Under the pieces are notes generated by a model. The model was not told where the DNA came from and ran no database searches. It worked only from the letters and a program-made list of their open reading frames with translations. Shown here piece by piece: positions 46,020 to 54,564 of a stretch of 64,000 nt of DNA; within the stretch, counting starts at the first letter, position 1; each line of letters begins with the position of its first letter. The position numbers and the translations under genes were made by a program. The DNA is from Rickettsiales bacterium (GTDB lineage Bacteria; Pseudomonadota; Alphaproteobacteria; Methylaequorales; Methylaequoraceae), in NCBI GenBank assembly GCA_002691145.1, contig NZHE01000023.1, forward strand, positions 31,643-95,642. The letters run 5' to 3'.

Positions 46020-47753
46020 TTAAAAATTGGAGTAAAGTTTTTGAATTACTTCTTCCCAATTATCACTCTGACTTTGTCTTATGATTTTTACTGATTTATA
46101 CCAATCTGTTTTTTCTGCATCACCACTTTTCCCCCATCTCCAGTCACAGTTTTTATGAACAAGAATACTTGTAGGATGATTCATAACACCCCCAAGATGA
46201 CCAAGTGATGTGTCTACTGTTATAATTTCATCTAATTGTGAGATGACTGTAACGGTATCATTCCAGTTATTCAAATAAGAATCACAATTTATCACATTTT
46301 TAAATTTATCTAAGAATATTTCGTCTTTTTCACCTATATCTTTATCTACAAGAAAAAATTGATAGTTTGTATTTGAAAATAATTTGCTAAAAATTTTTAA
46401 ATCTATAGAACGAGATTTATCATAGACATGCTGTTTTCTTCCTTTATAAGAAAAAGCAACTGTTTTACATTTAGGTTTTATTAACCCATTTATCTTGTTT
46501 AATAATTTTGTATTGTTATTTATAATTTTTTTTGTGTTTAATTGATATGAAGGGGGTATTTTATTTTTGAAATCAAGCAAATAGGGTAGATTAAAAGTAT
46601 AAGTTTGATAATCGAATTCAGTTATTTCTTCTTTATCTACAAGCTTAATTTCACTTGTAAATTTTATATTCTTCAAATCGTTTGATTGTTTAACAAAATC
46701 TATCACTGATTTTGAGCCAAAGGCTGTAACTGAATGCCCTAATTTCTTTAAATAAGGAAGATATCTTGCAAATTGTAAATAATCTCCAATACCTTGTTCA
46801 AAATAAACTAAAATTTTCAGTCTCTTTGTTGTTGCTTTAAGATCTGTTTTAAATAACCATGGTATTCGTCTAGTCACAGCATTTACTGATGGTGCTGCCA
46901 CTCGATCTTCATCTTTAGTTGCGTACCAAAATCTAAAGCCCATTTCGATATCGCCATTTTTTAAATGATATAATGCTAAATTCTTAATTATTTGTCTATT
47001 TTGTGGGTATAATTTCAAAGCATTAGTAAATAATTCAATAGCCTCATTCAATTTATTATGCTCACATAGAATAACCCCTGCAAAAGATATAACCTGATCA
47101 TCTGTTTGATTGATTTTTAGAGCAGTTGTCAAACATAATTCAGCCATTGGTAAATTTCTCAACATATAATAACTAAATCCCGTATCAACCCAATATGCAA
47201 CATTATGAGGATCGTCTTTTAATGCATCCTCTAAATATTTAACAGCTTCGTCTTTATTTCCATCAACAGAGATTAAAAATTTACCATAAAGATTTTTCAA
47301 ATGTGCATCATTAGGAAATCTTTTTATTCCAAGTTTTAAAACCTCCATAGTTCTTTTTAATTCTTTAAGTGTTGTGAAAATTTTGATTAATAAATGAACA
47401 GCACCTACAAACTCCGTATCAGTTTTTAAAATATATTGTAATCTCTTAATTGCCTCAGCAGATTTTCCTTTTGTAAATTCGTATATTGCAACTAAAAAAT
47501 TACCATAATCATGATTTATCTTGTTAAGAAAATATGCATTTCCTTGTTTTCTTACTTTTTTAAAATTATTTTTACTTTTTATATTAGGTACAAATTTTCT
47601 TACATGTTCTTCTAAATCTGGTAGAAAGGACATAGGTTTTGAATCGTACGAGAAATTTTTTTGACTATTGAAGAAACTATTACTTTTTTTAGGAAATAAA
47701 TTTTCTAAATTTAGATTTTTATTATTTGATTCCTTTGAATTATAATTTAACAT
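46020..47753 (-). CDS. TPR-glycosyltransferase paralog 2, probable flagellin glycosylation
   Basis: A 577-residue paralog of the preceding entry with clearer TPR repeats (residues about 120-290; for example DAHLKNLYGKFLISVDG, DPHNVAYWVDTGFSYYML) and the same C-terminal domain: FEQGIGDYLQFARYLPYL and TVDTSLGHLGGVMNHP, then DWRWGKSGD. A weak sigma-54-like site (47764-47779) lies just upstream of its start. The TPRs would dock the acceptor protein. Flagellin is the likely acceptor given fliS, four flagellins and fliD within 10 kb; direct evidence is lacking. Confidence 0.78.
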   Translation of the reverse strand: MLNYNSKESNNKNLNLENLFPKKSNSFFNSQKNFSYDSKPMSFLPDLEEHVRKFVPNIKSKNNFKKVRKQGNAYFLNKINHDYGNFLVAIYEFTKGKSAEAIKRLQYILKTDTEFVGAVHLLIKIFTTLKELKRTMEVLKLGIKRFPNDAHLKNLYGKFLISVDGNKDEAVKYLEDALKDDPHNVAYWVDTGFSYYMLRNLPMAELCLTTALKINQTDDQVISFAGVILCEHNKLNEAIELFTNALKLYPQNRQIIKNLALYHLKNGDIEMGFRFWYATKDEDRVAAPSVNAVTRRIPWLFKTDLKATTKRLKILVYFEQGIGDYLQFARYLPYLKKLGHSVTAFGSKSVIDFVKQSNDLKNIKFTSEIKLVDKEEITEFDYQTYTFNLPYLLDFKNKIPPSYQLNTKKIINNNTKLLNKINGLIKPKCKTVAFSYKGRKQHVYDKSRSIDLKIFSKLFSNTNYQFFLVDKDIGEKDEIFLDKFKNVINCDSYLNNWNDTVTVISQLDEIITVDTSLGHLGGVMNHPTSILVHKNCDWRWGKSGDAEKTDWYKSVKIIRQSQSDNWEEVIQKLYSNF

Positions 47754-47763
47754 TATAAATACC

Positions 47764-47779
47764 TACAATTTTCATGCCA
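47764..47779 (-). promoter_or_regulatory. weak sigma-54-like promoter upstream of TPR-glycosyltransferase 2
   Basis: Minus strand reads TGGCAT-GAAAA-TTGTA: good -24 box and exact spacing, but the -12 GC is GT. It ends 11 bases before the ATG at 47753. Suggestive, given its flagellar setting, but below the four strong sites. Confidence 0.35.
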
Positions 47780-47829
47780 ATATTTTATTTTATGGAATAT
47801 ACAGATTTAGAATTTTTTATGAATTAGTA

Positions 47830-48351
47830 ATGTTAGAGTTATACTTATTAAGACATGGAAAAGCTGAATGGTCGTCTCAAGATGGTAGCGATAAAAATCG
47901 TAGAATTAGTAAAACAGGAATTTTACATAATCATGCTGTTGGTTCATTTATTTCTGAGCATCAAATTAAGATTGATAAATTATTATGCTCTTCGGCAAAA
48001 AGAACACAACAAACAAAGGATATCATTATTAATTATTTCAAATATAAACCTGAAATAGAAATATTAGATTCGATTTACAAAAATAAGGCCTCCACATTAG
48101 TCAATATAATTAAAACTCAACAATCAGATAATTCAAAGTTACTTATTATTGGTCACCAACCGTCATTATCAGAAGTAATCGAATTATTAAGTATTGATAA
48201 AAACAACCAATTTTTTAAACAGGCAACCTGGAGTTTTGGCACATCAAGCTTATTTAAATTTAGTTTTAACGAGAAAAATTGGCAAAATATAGATATGTAT
48301 AATTCAAATATAGAATTTTTTATAAATGCCAATGAATTAAATATTTTTTGA
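47830..48351 (+). CDS. sixA: SixA-type phosphohistidine phosphatase
   Basis: A 173-residue histidine phosphatase. The catalytic RHG motif is YLLRHGKAEWSSQDGSDKNR, followed by LCSSAKRTQQTKDI and IIGHQPSLSEVIELL, matching SixA, which dephosphorylates phosphohistidine on HPt or PTS proteins. No His kinase is encoded nearby, so the partner is unknown. Its 3' end overlaps the reconstructed fliT-like gene. Confidence 0.88.
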   Translation: MLELYLLRHGKAEWSSQDGSDKNRRISKTGILHNHAVGSFISEHQIKIDKLLCSSAKRTQQTKDIIINYFKYKPEIEILDSIYKNKASTLVNIIKTQQSDNSKLLIIGHQPSLSEVIELLSIDKNNQFFKQATWSFGTSSLFKFSFNEKNWQNIDMYNSNIEFFINANELNIF

Positions 48352-48662
48352 ATATGCTTTAGCGCAATTACTCTTTTGCTTAATATTTTTTAACTCTTCT
48401 TCCTTTTTTTCTTTTAAAAAGAAAATCATTTCTTTGTTTTTATGAACAAGTTTTAAAATATTATTTTTGTTTATTATAGACAATTCATTTTTTTTTTTGT
48501 AACATCAACTATTATTTTTTTTCTCAATCTATCAAGATCGTCAATAAGTTCATATTTACCTTGTTTGATAAAATCAGTCATTCTCCTAGAAATACTGTCA
48601 AGTCTTTCTATTTGTTCATTTGTCCAATTATTAGTATGGTTAGTTTGTTTGAGTTTTACCAT
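48337..48662 (-). CDS. FliT-like flagellar protein, frameshifted in poly-A
   Basis: The frame from ATG 48662 begins MVKLKQTNHTNNWTNEQIER and ends early at 48474. At an 11-base A run (T at 48488-48498 on the plus strand), adding one base switches to a frame reading NELSIINKNNILKLVHKNKE then IFFLKEKKEEELKNIKQKSN and AKAY, ending TAA at 48337. The restored 108-residue helical protein has the FliT/FlgN-like plan, including the closing Lys-Ala-Tyr. It starts inside the 3' end of fliS (23-base overlap), the usual fliS-fliT order. Could be slippage, indel or assembly error. It may act as an export chaperone, probably for FliD. Confidence 0.6.
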
Positions 48663-49029
48663 TTTTCTCATTAATAAAAAGTTCATTTAAAGAGTTTATA
48701 GCTTTTAAAATGTTATCGTAAATATTATTTGTGAAACCTTTTAAAAGTTGTTGTCTGCAGTATTCATATAATTGAAATAACTGTGTTGCTAGTTTACCTC
48801 CTTTTTCAAAATCCAGTGTTGTCTGCAATGTATAAATTATAATTAATGATTTACTAAAATGTTTAGACTTTAACATATGTTTATCTTTATTTTTTATACA
48901 TTCAACGACAATTTTCATTGATTTATTTAGTTCATAAATCATTGTTTTGACCATATCCAGTGGATCTTTTATTTGATTGTGAGAATTCTCAGATTTATTA
49001 TATAAATGCTTAGCTCTATTGTAATTCAT
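48640..49029 (-). CDS. fliS: flagellin export chaperone FliS
   Basis: A 129-residue four-helix chaperone that holds flagellin before secretion. Family features: N-terminal Tyr-rich start MNYNRAKHLYNKSE, helix 1-2 LDMVKTMIYELNKSMKIVVEC and helix 3 TLDFEKGGKLATQLFQLYEYC. Preceded by a consensus sigma-54 promoter at 49113-49128 on the same strand. Two further FliS-like genes lie at 51132 and 52406. Confidence 0.88.
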   Translation of the reverse strand: MNYNRAKHLYNKSENSHNQIKDPLDMVKTMIYELNKSMKIVVECIKNKDKHMLKSKHFSKSLIIIYTLQTTLDFEKGGKLATQLFQLYEYCRQQLLKGFTNNIYDNILKAINSLNELFINEKNGKTQTN

Positions 49030-49053
49030 TATAAATTATATTATTTTAATTAA

Positions 49054-49392
49054 ATGGTTAGTTTAAATAATTTTGAAAACATAAATGGTAATCTCATATC
49101 TAATGCTAATTTTGCAAATCATGTGCCATCATTTGTAAATAGATCTCCGATCAAGCCTATAGAAAGTATAAGTAACCCTAATGCTTATGATGCTAGATAT
49201 AATCAATATTCCAAAAGGTATAGTCCAAATGAAGCTCCATCTGGTGGATCCTTAACAGAACACTATTTGAAAGCCAGAAATTTGAGTGGACCAGTTTATA
49301 TACATAATGAAGCTAGAACGAAATACCTGATGGTATCAACATTGCCAACAAAAAGTTCAAATATAAAAGAGTCTGAAATAAGGTTCTTCTAA
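49054..49392 (+). CDS. hypothetical protein, divergent from fliS
   Basis: A 112-residue protein, N/S/Y-rich, with no signal peptide or membrane segment (for example SNPNAYDARYNQYSKRYSPN and SGGSLTEHYLKARN). I do not recognise it. Its first 75 bases contain the sigma-54 promoter that reads out toward fliS, and it is divergent from fliS by 24 bases. The composition is unlike a random frame in this AT-rich DNA, so it is probably a real gene, perhaps flagellar by location. Confidence 0.5.
   Translation: MVSLNNFENINGNLISNANFANHVPSFVNRSPIKPIESISNPNAYDARYNQYSKRYSPNEAPSGGSLTEHYLKARNLSGPVYIHNEARTKYLMVSTLPTKSSNIKESEIRFF
49113..49128 (-). promoter_or_regulatory. sigma-54 promoter for fliS-fliT
   Basis: Minus strand TGGCAC-ATGAT-TTGCA, a perfect sigma-54 match. 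It lies inside the 5' end of the divergent hypothetical gene at 49054, with the expected start near 49102 and a leader of about 70 bases before the fliS ATG at 49029. Confidence 0.8.
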
Positions 49393-51086
49393 AGCTTCAG
49401 TTCTACCTCTCTTCTATCTTTATTTACTTCAAGAATTATTTTTAAAAGTTCGCTCTCTCCAATTACACCGATTAGTTCTTGATCAGACACTATCGGTATT
49501 GACTCCCCTACGAAGTCTTTACATAACTCTACAGATTCTAAAATATTATTACTTGTATCTATTTTTAAAAACTTCAGCTTTGTTAATTTTTCAATTTTTT
49601 GCTTTTTATTTTTAATCAATAATAATTGAGGAAGAGAAACTTTATTCTTTAGCCTTTTATTTTTATCTAAAACATAACCCTCTGAGAAATTATTTTTTGC
49701 TAAAATTTTGATGGCAGTAATAACCTGATATTCTGGCCTAATAACACAAAAATCGTTATGTAAAATTTTTTTAATATTTAAATTTTGAAGTCTTAAATTT
49801 TCATCTCCAATATCTAAATCAATGTTTCGATTTAAAAGAACTCTATCAAATACAGATTGTCCAATCATTTTACTTGAAACAATAGTTGCAAAAACAATGC
49901 ATAATCCTGCAGCTAGTGTTACCTGATAATCCGATGATAATTCGAAAATTATCATCATATTTGCTACAGGTCCCCCAATTACACAACTCCCTACAGCGGA
50001 CATAGCCGCAATTGCGAAAAGTGCAATGTTACTTTCTGGTAGTAATATATGAAAGAAAGACCCTACTATAAAACCAGTGCATGCTCCTAAAAATAGGGCA
50101 GGGGCGAAAACTCCACCAATGAGACCCATTCTGATACAAATGGTTGTGAGGAGTAATTTAAAGATTAATAGGTAGACTACAAAATTTAAAGGCAAACTCT
50201 CCGACAATATATTTTGTATTGTAGATGTCCCTAATCCTGTTACTTCAGGTATAAAAAAACTAAAAATTCCACAAATTAAACCTGCAACTGCTGGTTGAAA
50301 TTGAGATTTTATCATTGATATATTAGGAAAAAACTTTTTATGAGTAAGAGCCCTCATATATATAACAGCTACAAATCCCGAAATTATTCCTACAATTATG
50401 ATGGCCGGAAACTCTTTTAAAGAGTTCAGACCGCCTATTGTATCAGGTAAAATAGGCTCGAATCCAAAAAATATTTTTGTAATTTGGTATGCTACAACAG
50501 ATGAAACTAAAATAGGTGCAAAGGATGCTAGTGATTGATGTCTTAGAATAACTTCTCTTGCAAATATTAAACCAGCTAATGGTGCACCAAATCCTGAAGA
50601 TATAGCAGCAGCCACACCAGCTCCAAGAAATATTTGATAATCTAAAATTTGTTTAAAATATTTTTTTATATTAGCTCCAATTGTAGCACCAAAATGTACC
50701 AATGGACCATATTGTCCAACTGAACCACCAACTGAAATAGAAAGTATTGAGGAAAAAGAGGTAAGAAATCCAGTTTTAATATCTAATGGATTATTTTTTG
50801 TATGAACTGAAAGAATAACATCAGGAGGACCATGCCATCTTTTACCTTGAGCAAAATTTCTGAGTTTTCCCACCAAAAATCCTATTAAAGTGGGAATAAT
50901 GATGATAAAAACAAAAAAATTTAGATTTATGAAATCTAAGAGGTTTTGAGATTCGAAAATTAAATTTTCGTCTTTAAAAAAACCACTAAAAAAACCTATT
51001 AAAAAAAGGAAAATTTGAACACTACATGCAACAATAGTTCCTATAATTATTCCTATTATAGAAACATTTAAAATTTTTAAAAACAT
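49389..51086 (-). CDS. ClC-type chloride channel/transporter with CBS domains
   Basis: A 565-residue ClC membrane protein. The anion-selectivity loops are clear: GGSVGQYGPLVHFGATIG, SSGFGAPLAGLIFAREV (with the gating Glu) and GLIGGVFAPALFLGA. The last 130 residues are a CBS pair (AIKILAKNNFSEGYVLD, ESIPIVSDQELIGVIGE). It probably exchanges chloride for protons. A 12-bp inverted repeat covers its ATG and ribosome site. It interrupts the flagellar genes with no functional link that I can see. Confidence 0.9.
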   Translation of the reverse strand: MFLKILNVSIIGIIIGTIVACSVQIFLFLIGFFSGFFKDENLIFESQNLLDFINLNFFVFIIIIPTLIGFLVGKLRNFAQGKRWHGPPDVILSVHTKNNPLDIKTGFLTSFSSILSISVGGSVGQYGPLVHFGATIGANIKKYFKQILDYQIFLGAGVAAAISSGFGAPLAGLIFAREVILRHQSLASFAPILVSSVVAYQITKIFFGFEPILPDTIGGLNSLKEFPAIIIVGIISGFVAVIYMRALTHKKFFPNISMIKSQFQPAVAGLICGIFSFFIPEVTGLGTSTIQNILSESLPLNFVVYLLIFKLLLTTICIRMGLIGGVFAPALFLGACTGFIVGSFFHILLPESNIALFAIAAMSAVGSCVIGGPVANMMIIFELSSDYQVTLAAGLCIVFATIVSSKMIGQSVFDRVLLNRNIDLDIGDENLRLQNLNIKKILHNDFCVIRPEYQVITAIKILAKNNFSEGYVLDKNKRLKNKVSLPQLLLIKNKKQKIEKLTKLKFLKIDTSNNILESVELCKDFVGESIPIVSDQELIGVIGESELLKIILEVNKDRREVELKL

Positions 51087-51109
51087 GGCTCCTAAATTTT
51101 AGGAGCCAT
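51085..51109 (-). terminator. 12-bp hairpin over the ClC start codon: terminator or RBS-sequestering element
   Basis: ATGGCTCCTAAA (51085-51096) and TTTAGGAGCCAT (51098-51109) are perfect inverted repeats with one central base. On the minus strand the hairpin is followed by GTTTTT, so it could terminate the FliS-like gene upstream. It also buries AGGAG and the ATG of the ClC gene (51084-51086). A second small stem, TTTGC/GCAAA, lies just upstream in the transcript. Confidence 0.6.
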
Positions 51110-51131
51110 TTGCATAATAAGCAAAGTATTT

Positions 51132-51560
51132 TTAATATCTTTTAGATTCCGGAATTGTTTCCCATGCTTGAAGAATTGTATTTGCAACATCACTAGCAGG
51201 TTTAACATAGCTCATACACTCGTTATCCTGAATTCTTTTTGCCATATATCTTATGTATCTATAGCACCAACAAAGATTTTTCGCTATATCAGAACTCTCA
51301 AGATTTAAACAAGATTGCAATTGAAATGCAATGTTAGATATTCTTTCAGATTTCTCTTTTGCCTCTCTAGTTACTGACAACTCTTGAAACAATATTGTTT
51401 TAAGTTCATCAATAGAACTACTTAAAGCTTTTAGTAACTCATGAATGATTTCATATTTTGAGAGCTTATTAGTTTCTATAGTTTTATCAACCAACTCACT
51501 TTTTTTTGCTAATAAATTTTCTTTCTTTTTTTGTTCTTTGTAGGCTAAATTATTCTTCAT
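51132..51560 (-). CDS. FliS-like protein, third copy
   Basis: A 142-residue helical protein. Residues from about 85 on (SERISNIAFQLQSCLNLE, KNLCWCYRYIRYMAKRI) align with the FliS-like gene at 52406 (KSETIHELCTNINKLSTFLE, INLQKLYQHIRYCVQRI) and, more distantly, with FliS at 48640. A charged N-terminal extension (KEQKKKENLLAKK) precedes the fold. Preceded by AAGGAG. Probably an export chaperone for one of the divergent flagellins; it follows the flagellin at 51623 by 62 bases. Confidence 0.6.
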   Translation of the reverse strand: MKNNLAYKEQKKKENLLAKKSELVDKTIETNKLSKYEIIHELLKALSSSIDELKTILFQELSVTREAKEKSERISNIAFQLQSCLNLESSDIAKNLCWCYRYIRYMAKRIQDNECMSYVKPASDVANTILQAWETIPESKRY

Positions 51561-51622
51561 TCCACTAACTCCTTAAATTAACATTTATATTAATATATAC
51601 GACTGGGTAACAGAATATTTAG

Positions 51623-52399
51623 TTATGCTAATAATTTAAGTTTATCTTTCTCGGTTTGATTGCCATGAGCAACCATCGCTAAAGCATAATTATTGAGTAT
51701 TGAGTTTTTAGTCAATTTTGCCGTTTCAGCGGCAAAGTCTGTATCCTCCAGATTTGCTGCTGCTTCAAGTAGTTGAGCTGCGCTTGTACTAGCTATATTT
51801 TGATAAGCCATCAAACTTTGTAGACTACCAGCAATATTACCGAGTGAAGTAGTAACTTCGGAAATTGTTGTATCTGCTGTCGTGGTAACTGTTGGGACAA
51901 CAGTAACGTTTGTTGCACTAATACCATCAGTTGTTTTTATTGTACTTGTGTTTCCTTCGTCATCTATTGCAACATTAAATGTTTTTGAAGATGTTCCTAA
52001 GATGTTAATATCGTTAAATGTTAAAGAGGTTACTATTGAGTCAATAGTATCACTGACTGAAATTGATTCTGCTGATAAAGCAGCAGTCTCGTTTGTTGTT
52101 ATTGTATCTTTGGTACTTTCAATAGATAATTCTCTTAACCTAGTTGCTAAATTATTAATTTCTGTAACAGCCGTTTCTGCGAGTGTCAAAAGATCAATAC
52201 CTTCACGACTATTGACAGCTGCAACCTCAAAGCTTTTACCATGAGCTTTTAAAGTATTAGCCATAGTCTGATAACTAGCTTTATTTCCTCCAATTACATT
52301 AAGACCAGTCGAGATTCTAGAAATAGATTCTCTTATACTTCTTTGAATATTTTTTGTTTGAAAAGCAGGGACTATAGTCTGGTTTGGTAAATTAGACAT
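51623..52399 (-). CDS. divergent short flagellin
   Basis: A 258-residue flagellin-fold protein. The N-terminal D0/D1 helix reads SIRESISRISTGLNVIGGNK and the C-terminal D0/D1 EDTDFAAETAKLTKNSILNN, both recognisable but altered (no canonical LLR or LQ end). The central region is short and Thr/Ser-rich. It is six bases after a FliS-like gene (52406) and 62 before another, so it may have a dedicated chaperone. It may be a minor filament or junction component. Confidence 0.85.
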   Translation of the reverse strand: MSNLPNQTIVPAFQTKNIQRSIRESISRISTGLNVIGGNKASYQTMANTLKAHGKSFEVAAVNSREGIDLLTLAETAVTEINNLATRLRELSIESTKDTITTNETAALSAESISVSDTIDSIVTSLTFNDINILGTSSKTFNVAIDDEGNTSTIKTTDGISATNVTVVPTVTTTADTTISEVTTSLGNIAGSLQSLMAYQNIASTSAAQLLEAAANLEDTDFAAETAKLTKNSILNNYALAMVAHGNQTEKDKLKLLA

Positions 52400-52405
52400 T
52401 TATTC

Positions 52406-52792
52406 TTATGCCGCACAAGCTGCAACCTTTCCCCAACCTTTATTAATTTCATTAACCACTTTTTTTGCGCTATCAATATAAGAAAAATCTTTTTCATCAA
52501 TTATTCTTTGTACACAATATCTTATATGCTGATAAAGTTTTTGTAAGTTAATAGCTAATGTGCCACCATTTTTCATATCAAGAGTGGATTCAAGAAATGT
52601 GGATAATTTATTAATGTTTGTGCAAAGTTCATGAATAGTTTCACTTTTTTTTTGTCTTTCTTCTTGTCCAGAAAATGACTCAATTTTTGTTAAATATTCT
52701 TCTATTCTTTTAAGAACTCCTTCAACAAGCTTAATATGATTTTTAGCTTTCGTATCTAGGACATAATCTTTAAGTTCTTTTTCTTTTTCCAT
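52406..52792 (-). CDS. FliS-like protein, second copy
   Basis: A 128-residue four-helix protein with FliS features: LSTFLESTLDMKNGGTLAIN and LQKLYQHIRYCVQRII. A ribosome site AAGGAG lies upstream (near 52800). Six bases before the flagellin at 51623-52399, so probably co-translated and acting as its chaperone. It is a relative of 51132-51560 and more distant from FliS at 48640. Confidence 0.65.
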   Translation of the reverse strand: MEKEKELKDYVLDTKAKNHIKLVEGVLKRIEEYLTKIESFSGQEERQKKSETIHELCTNINKLSTFLESTLDMKNGGTLAINLQKLYQHIRYCVQRIIDEKDFSYIDSAKKVVNEINKGWGKVAACAA

Positions 52793-52860
52793 TAGCTACT
52801 CCTTATAAATAATATTAGATATTAAGAAGTAACGACTTTTATTAAAATTTATTTAGTTTT

Positions 52861-54531
52861 TTAATCCTTAGTATCTAACATTGCAGTCATCATATCTCCT
52901 GTCTCTGCAATTCCTGCAATCGTAGATTCCATAGCAGCATATTGTTTTTGGTATCTTCTATATAAAGACTCAATTCTACTATCTAATCTCATTTTCTTAT
53001 CTGAAAGTTCATCCAGGGTATTGTTTGAATTACTAATTCTTTGGTCAATTATATTATTAAATTCTAAATAGTTTTTTAATTTATCTTGAACTAACGTAAG
53101 AAAACTTTTTCCGTAAAATACATTTCCTGAAGTTGTGCCGCTTGAAACATCTAAAACTATACCAGTTGGATTACCACTCGACACCGTATATTCTGTCCCA
53201 CTTTTTGATGCGCTTTCTCCGCCTATAGTGTGCGTACTGCCGTCTGTTGAGAAGGCATAAGTACCTGCCTTAGTGTTTGCAAAATCGTAGGTTTTCACTA
53301 CTATATTCTCATTATCAGTCGTGAGTTGATCTTCAAAGAATGCCCTTACTGTCTCAGCATTATATTCAAATTGCTCTGTAAGTTGCGCAGGTTTAAAAGA
53401 TAATGTGCCATCACGATTTGTCTTAACGCCAAGATTTGACAAATAATAAGGTCCACTTTCGTACCCAGAAATTGCTGTGGAAGTTAGATTTCTAAGTGAA
53501 GACATGATAGATCTCATTGTACTGTCACCATTTAAAGGTCCGTCTTCACCTGCACCCGTAGTGTCGTCCACTGATAATAATTTAAAATTTTCTAAAATTT
53601 CATTATATGTTAAAACATAATCCTCGATTGTACTTTTAATTCCGGTAAGATCAACAGAACTTTTGATCGATATTGCACTATCAGATGTCTTTAATAAGCT
53701 TAGTGTAAAACCCGAAATTGCATCTTGAATCTCGTTGCTATCTCTTGTCATGGAAATCCCATCAAGAGTAAAAGCAGAATTAACTCCTGAAACTCTCTGT
53801 GTCATGTTAGAGGTTGTTGCATTATAATTATAAGAAACTCCACTTACAGTACTTGCTAAATTTGATGTAGCAGATACTTTCATTTCATTTGCTGCACCTG
53901 ATTCACTTTTTAGCATCAACATATAATTTGTCCCGTCGTAAATAATCGAGGCTAGAACATCTTTTTTTCCGTCATTATCAGAGTCTGTAGCAGCCGCATT
54001 AATCATATCTCTTAAACTTGTTAAGGTGGTTGATGAGGATGTTGTAATACTGATTTGAGTTTGTCCATTACTTGTATGAGTTTGTCCTCCTCCTGAGGTT
54101 GGGTCAGCACTCCATGTCCCAAAATCGATTGTGAGATTTCCAGATCCAACAGTAGCACTTAACGAAGAATAAGATGGTCCTGTAAGTGTATGTTGAGTTG
54201 CAAGAGTTGACACTATTAAACTAGATTGTGTTTCTGAAGCTGCAGTTTTATTGTTAGCTGTAAAGGTTGCAATTGTAGTATTGCTTGAACTACCAACAAA
54301 CCCTGAACCAGATGCGGATCTAAAATTATCAATTATTGAATTAAATTCACTAAGATAACTTTTTACAGTTGATAACGCAGATATTTTGGCTTTATTTTGT
54401 TCTTCACCAGATTCAATGCTTTCACGTTCAGCAGCAGTGTCTGCTTCAATTAAAGCATCAATAAGTTTAGTGGTATTGATTCCAGAACCCACACCAATTG
54501 TCGATAAAATTTCTGTTCTAGCTTCAGCCAT
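52861..54531 (-). CDS. fliD: flagellar hook-associated protein 2 (filament cap) FliD
   Basis: A 556-residue cap protein. The N-terminal coiled coil starts with STIGVGSGINTTKLIDALIE, diagnostic of FliD, then EADTAAERESIESGEEQNKA. The middle has a Flagellin_IN-type motif (SGFTLSLLKTSDSAIS). The C-terminal domain contains NRDGTLSFKPAQL and ends in a helix with MRLDSRIESLYRRYQKQY and AAMESTIAGI. It caps the filament and lets flagellin polymerise. Follows the large flagellin by 33 bases. Confidence 0.93.
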   Translation of the reverse strand: MAEARTEILSTIGVGSGINTTKLIDALIEADTAAERESIESGEEQNKAKISALSTVKSYLSEFNSIIDNFRSASGSGFVGSSSNTTIATFTANNKTAASETQSSLIVSTLATQHTLTGPSYSSLSATVGSGNLTIDFGTWSADPTSGGGQTHTSNGQTQISITTSSSTTLTSLRDMINAAATDSDNDGKKDVLASIIYDGTNYMLMLKSESGAANEMKVSATSNLASTVSGVSYNYNATTSNMTQRVSGVNSAFTLDGISMTRDSNEIQDAISGFTLSLLKTSDSAISIKSSVDLTGIKSTIEDYVLTYNEILENFKLLSVDDTTGAGEDGPLNGDSTMRSIMSSLRNLTSTAISGYESGPYYLSNLGVKTNRDGTLSFKPAQLTEQFEYNAETVRAFFEDQLTTDNENIVVKTYDFANTKAGTYAFSTDGSTHTIGGESASKSGTEYTVSSGNPTGIVLDVSSGTTSGNVFYGKSFLTLVQDKLKNYLEFNNIIDQRISNSNNTLDELSDKKMRLDSRIESLYRRYQKQYAAMESTIAGIAETGDMMTAMLDTKD

Positions 54532-54564
54532 AACTTAAATATAACGACGAAATTTATTCATAGT

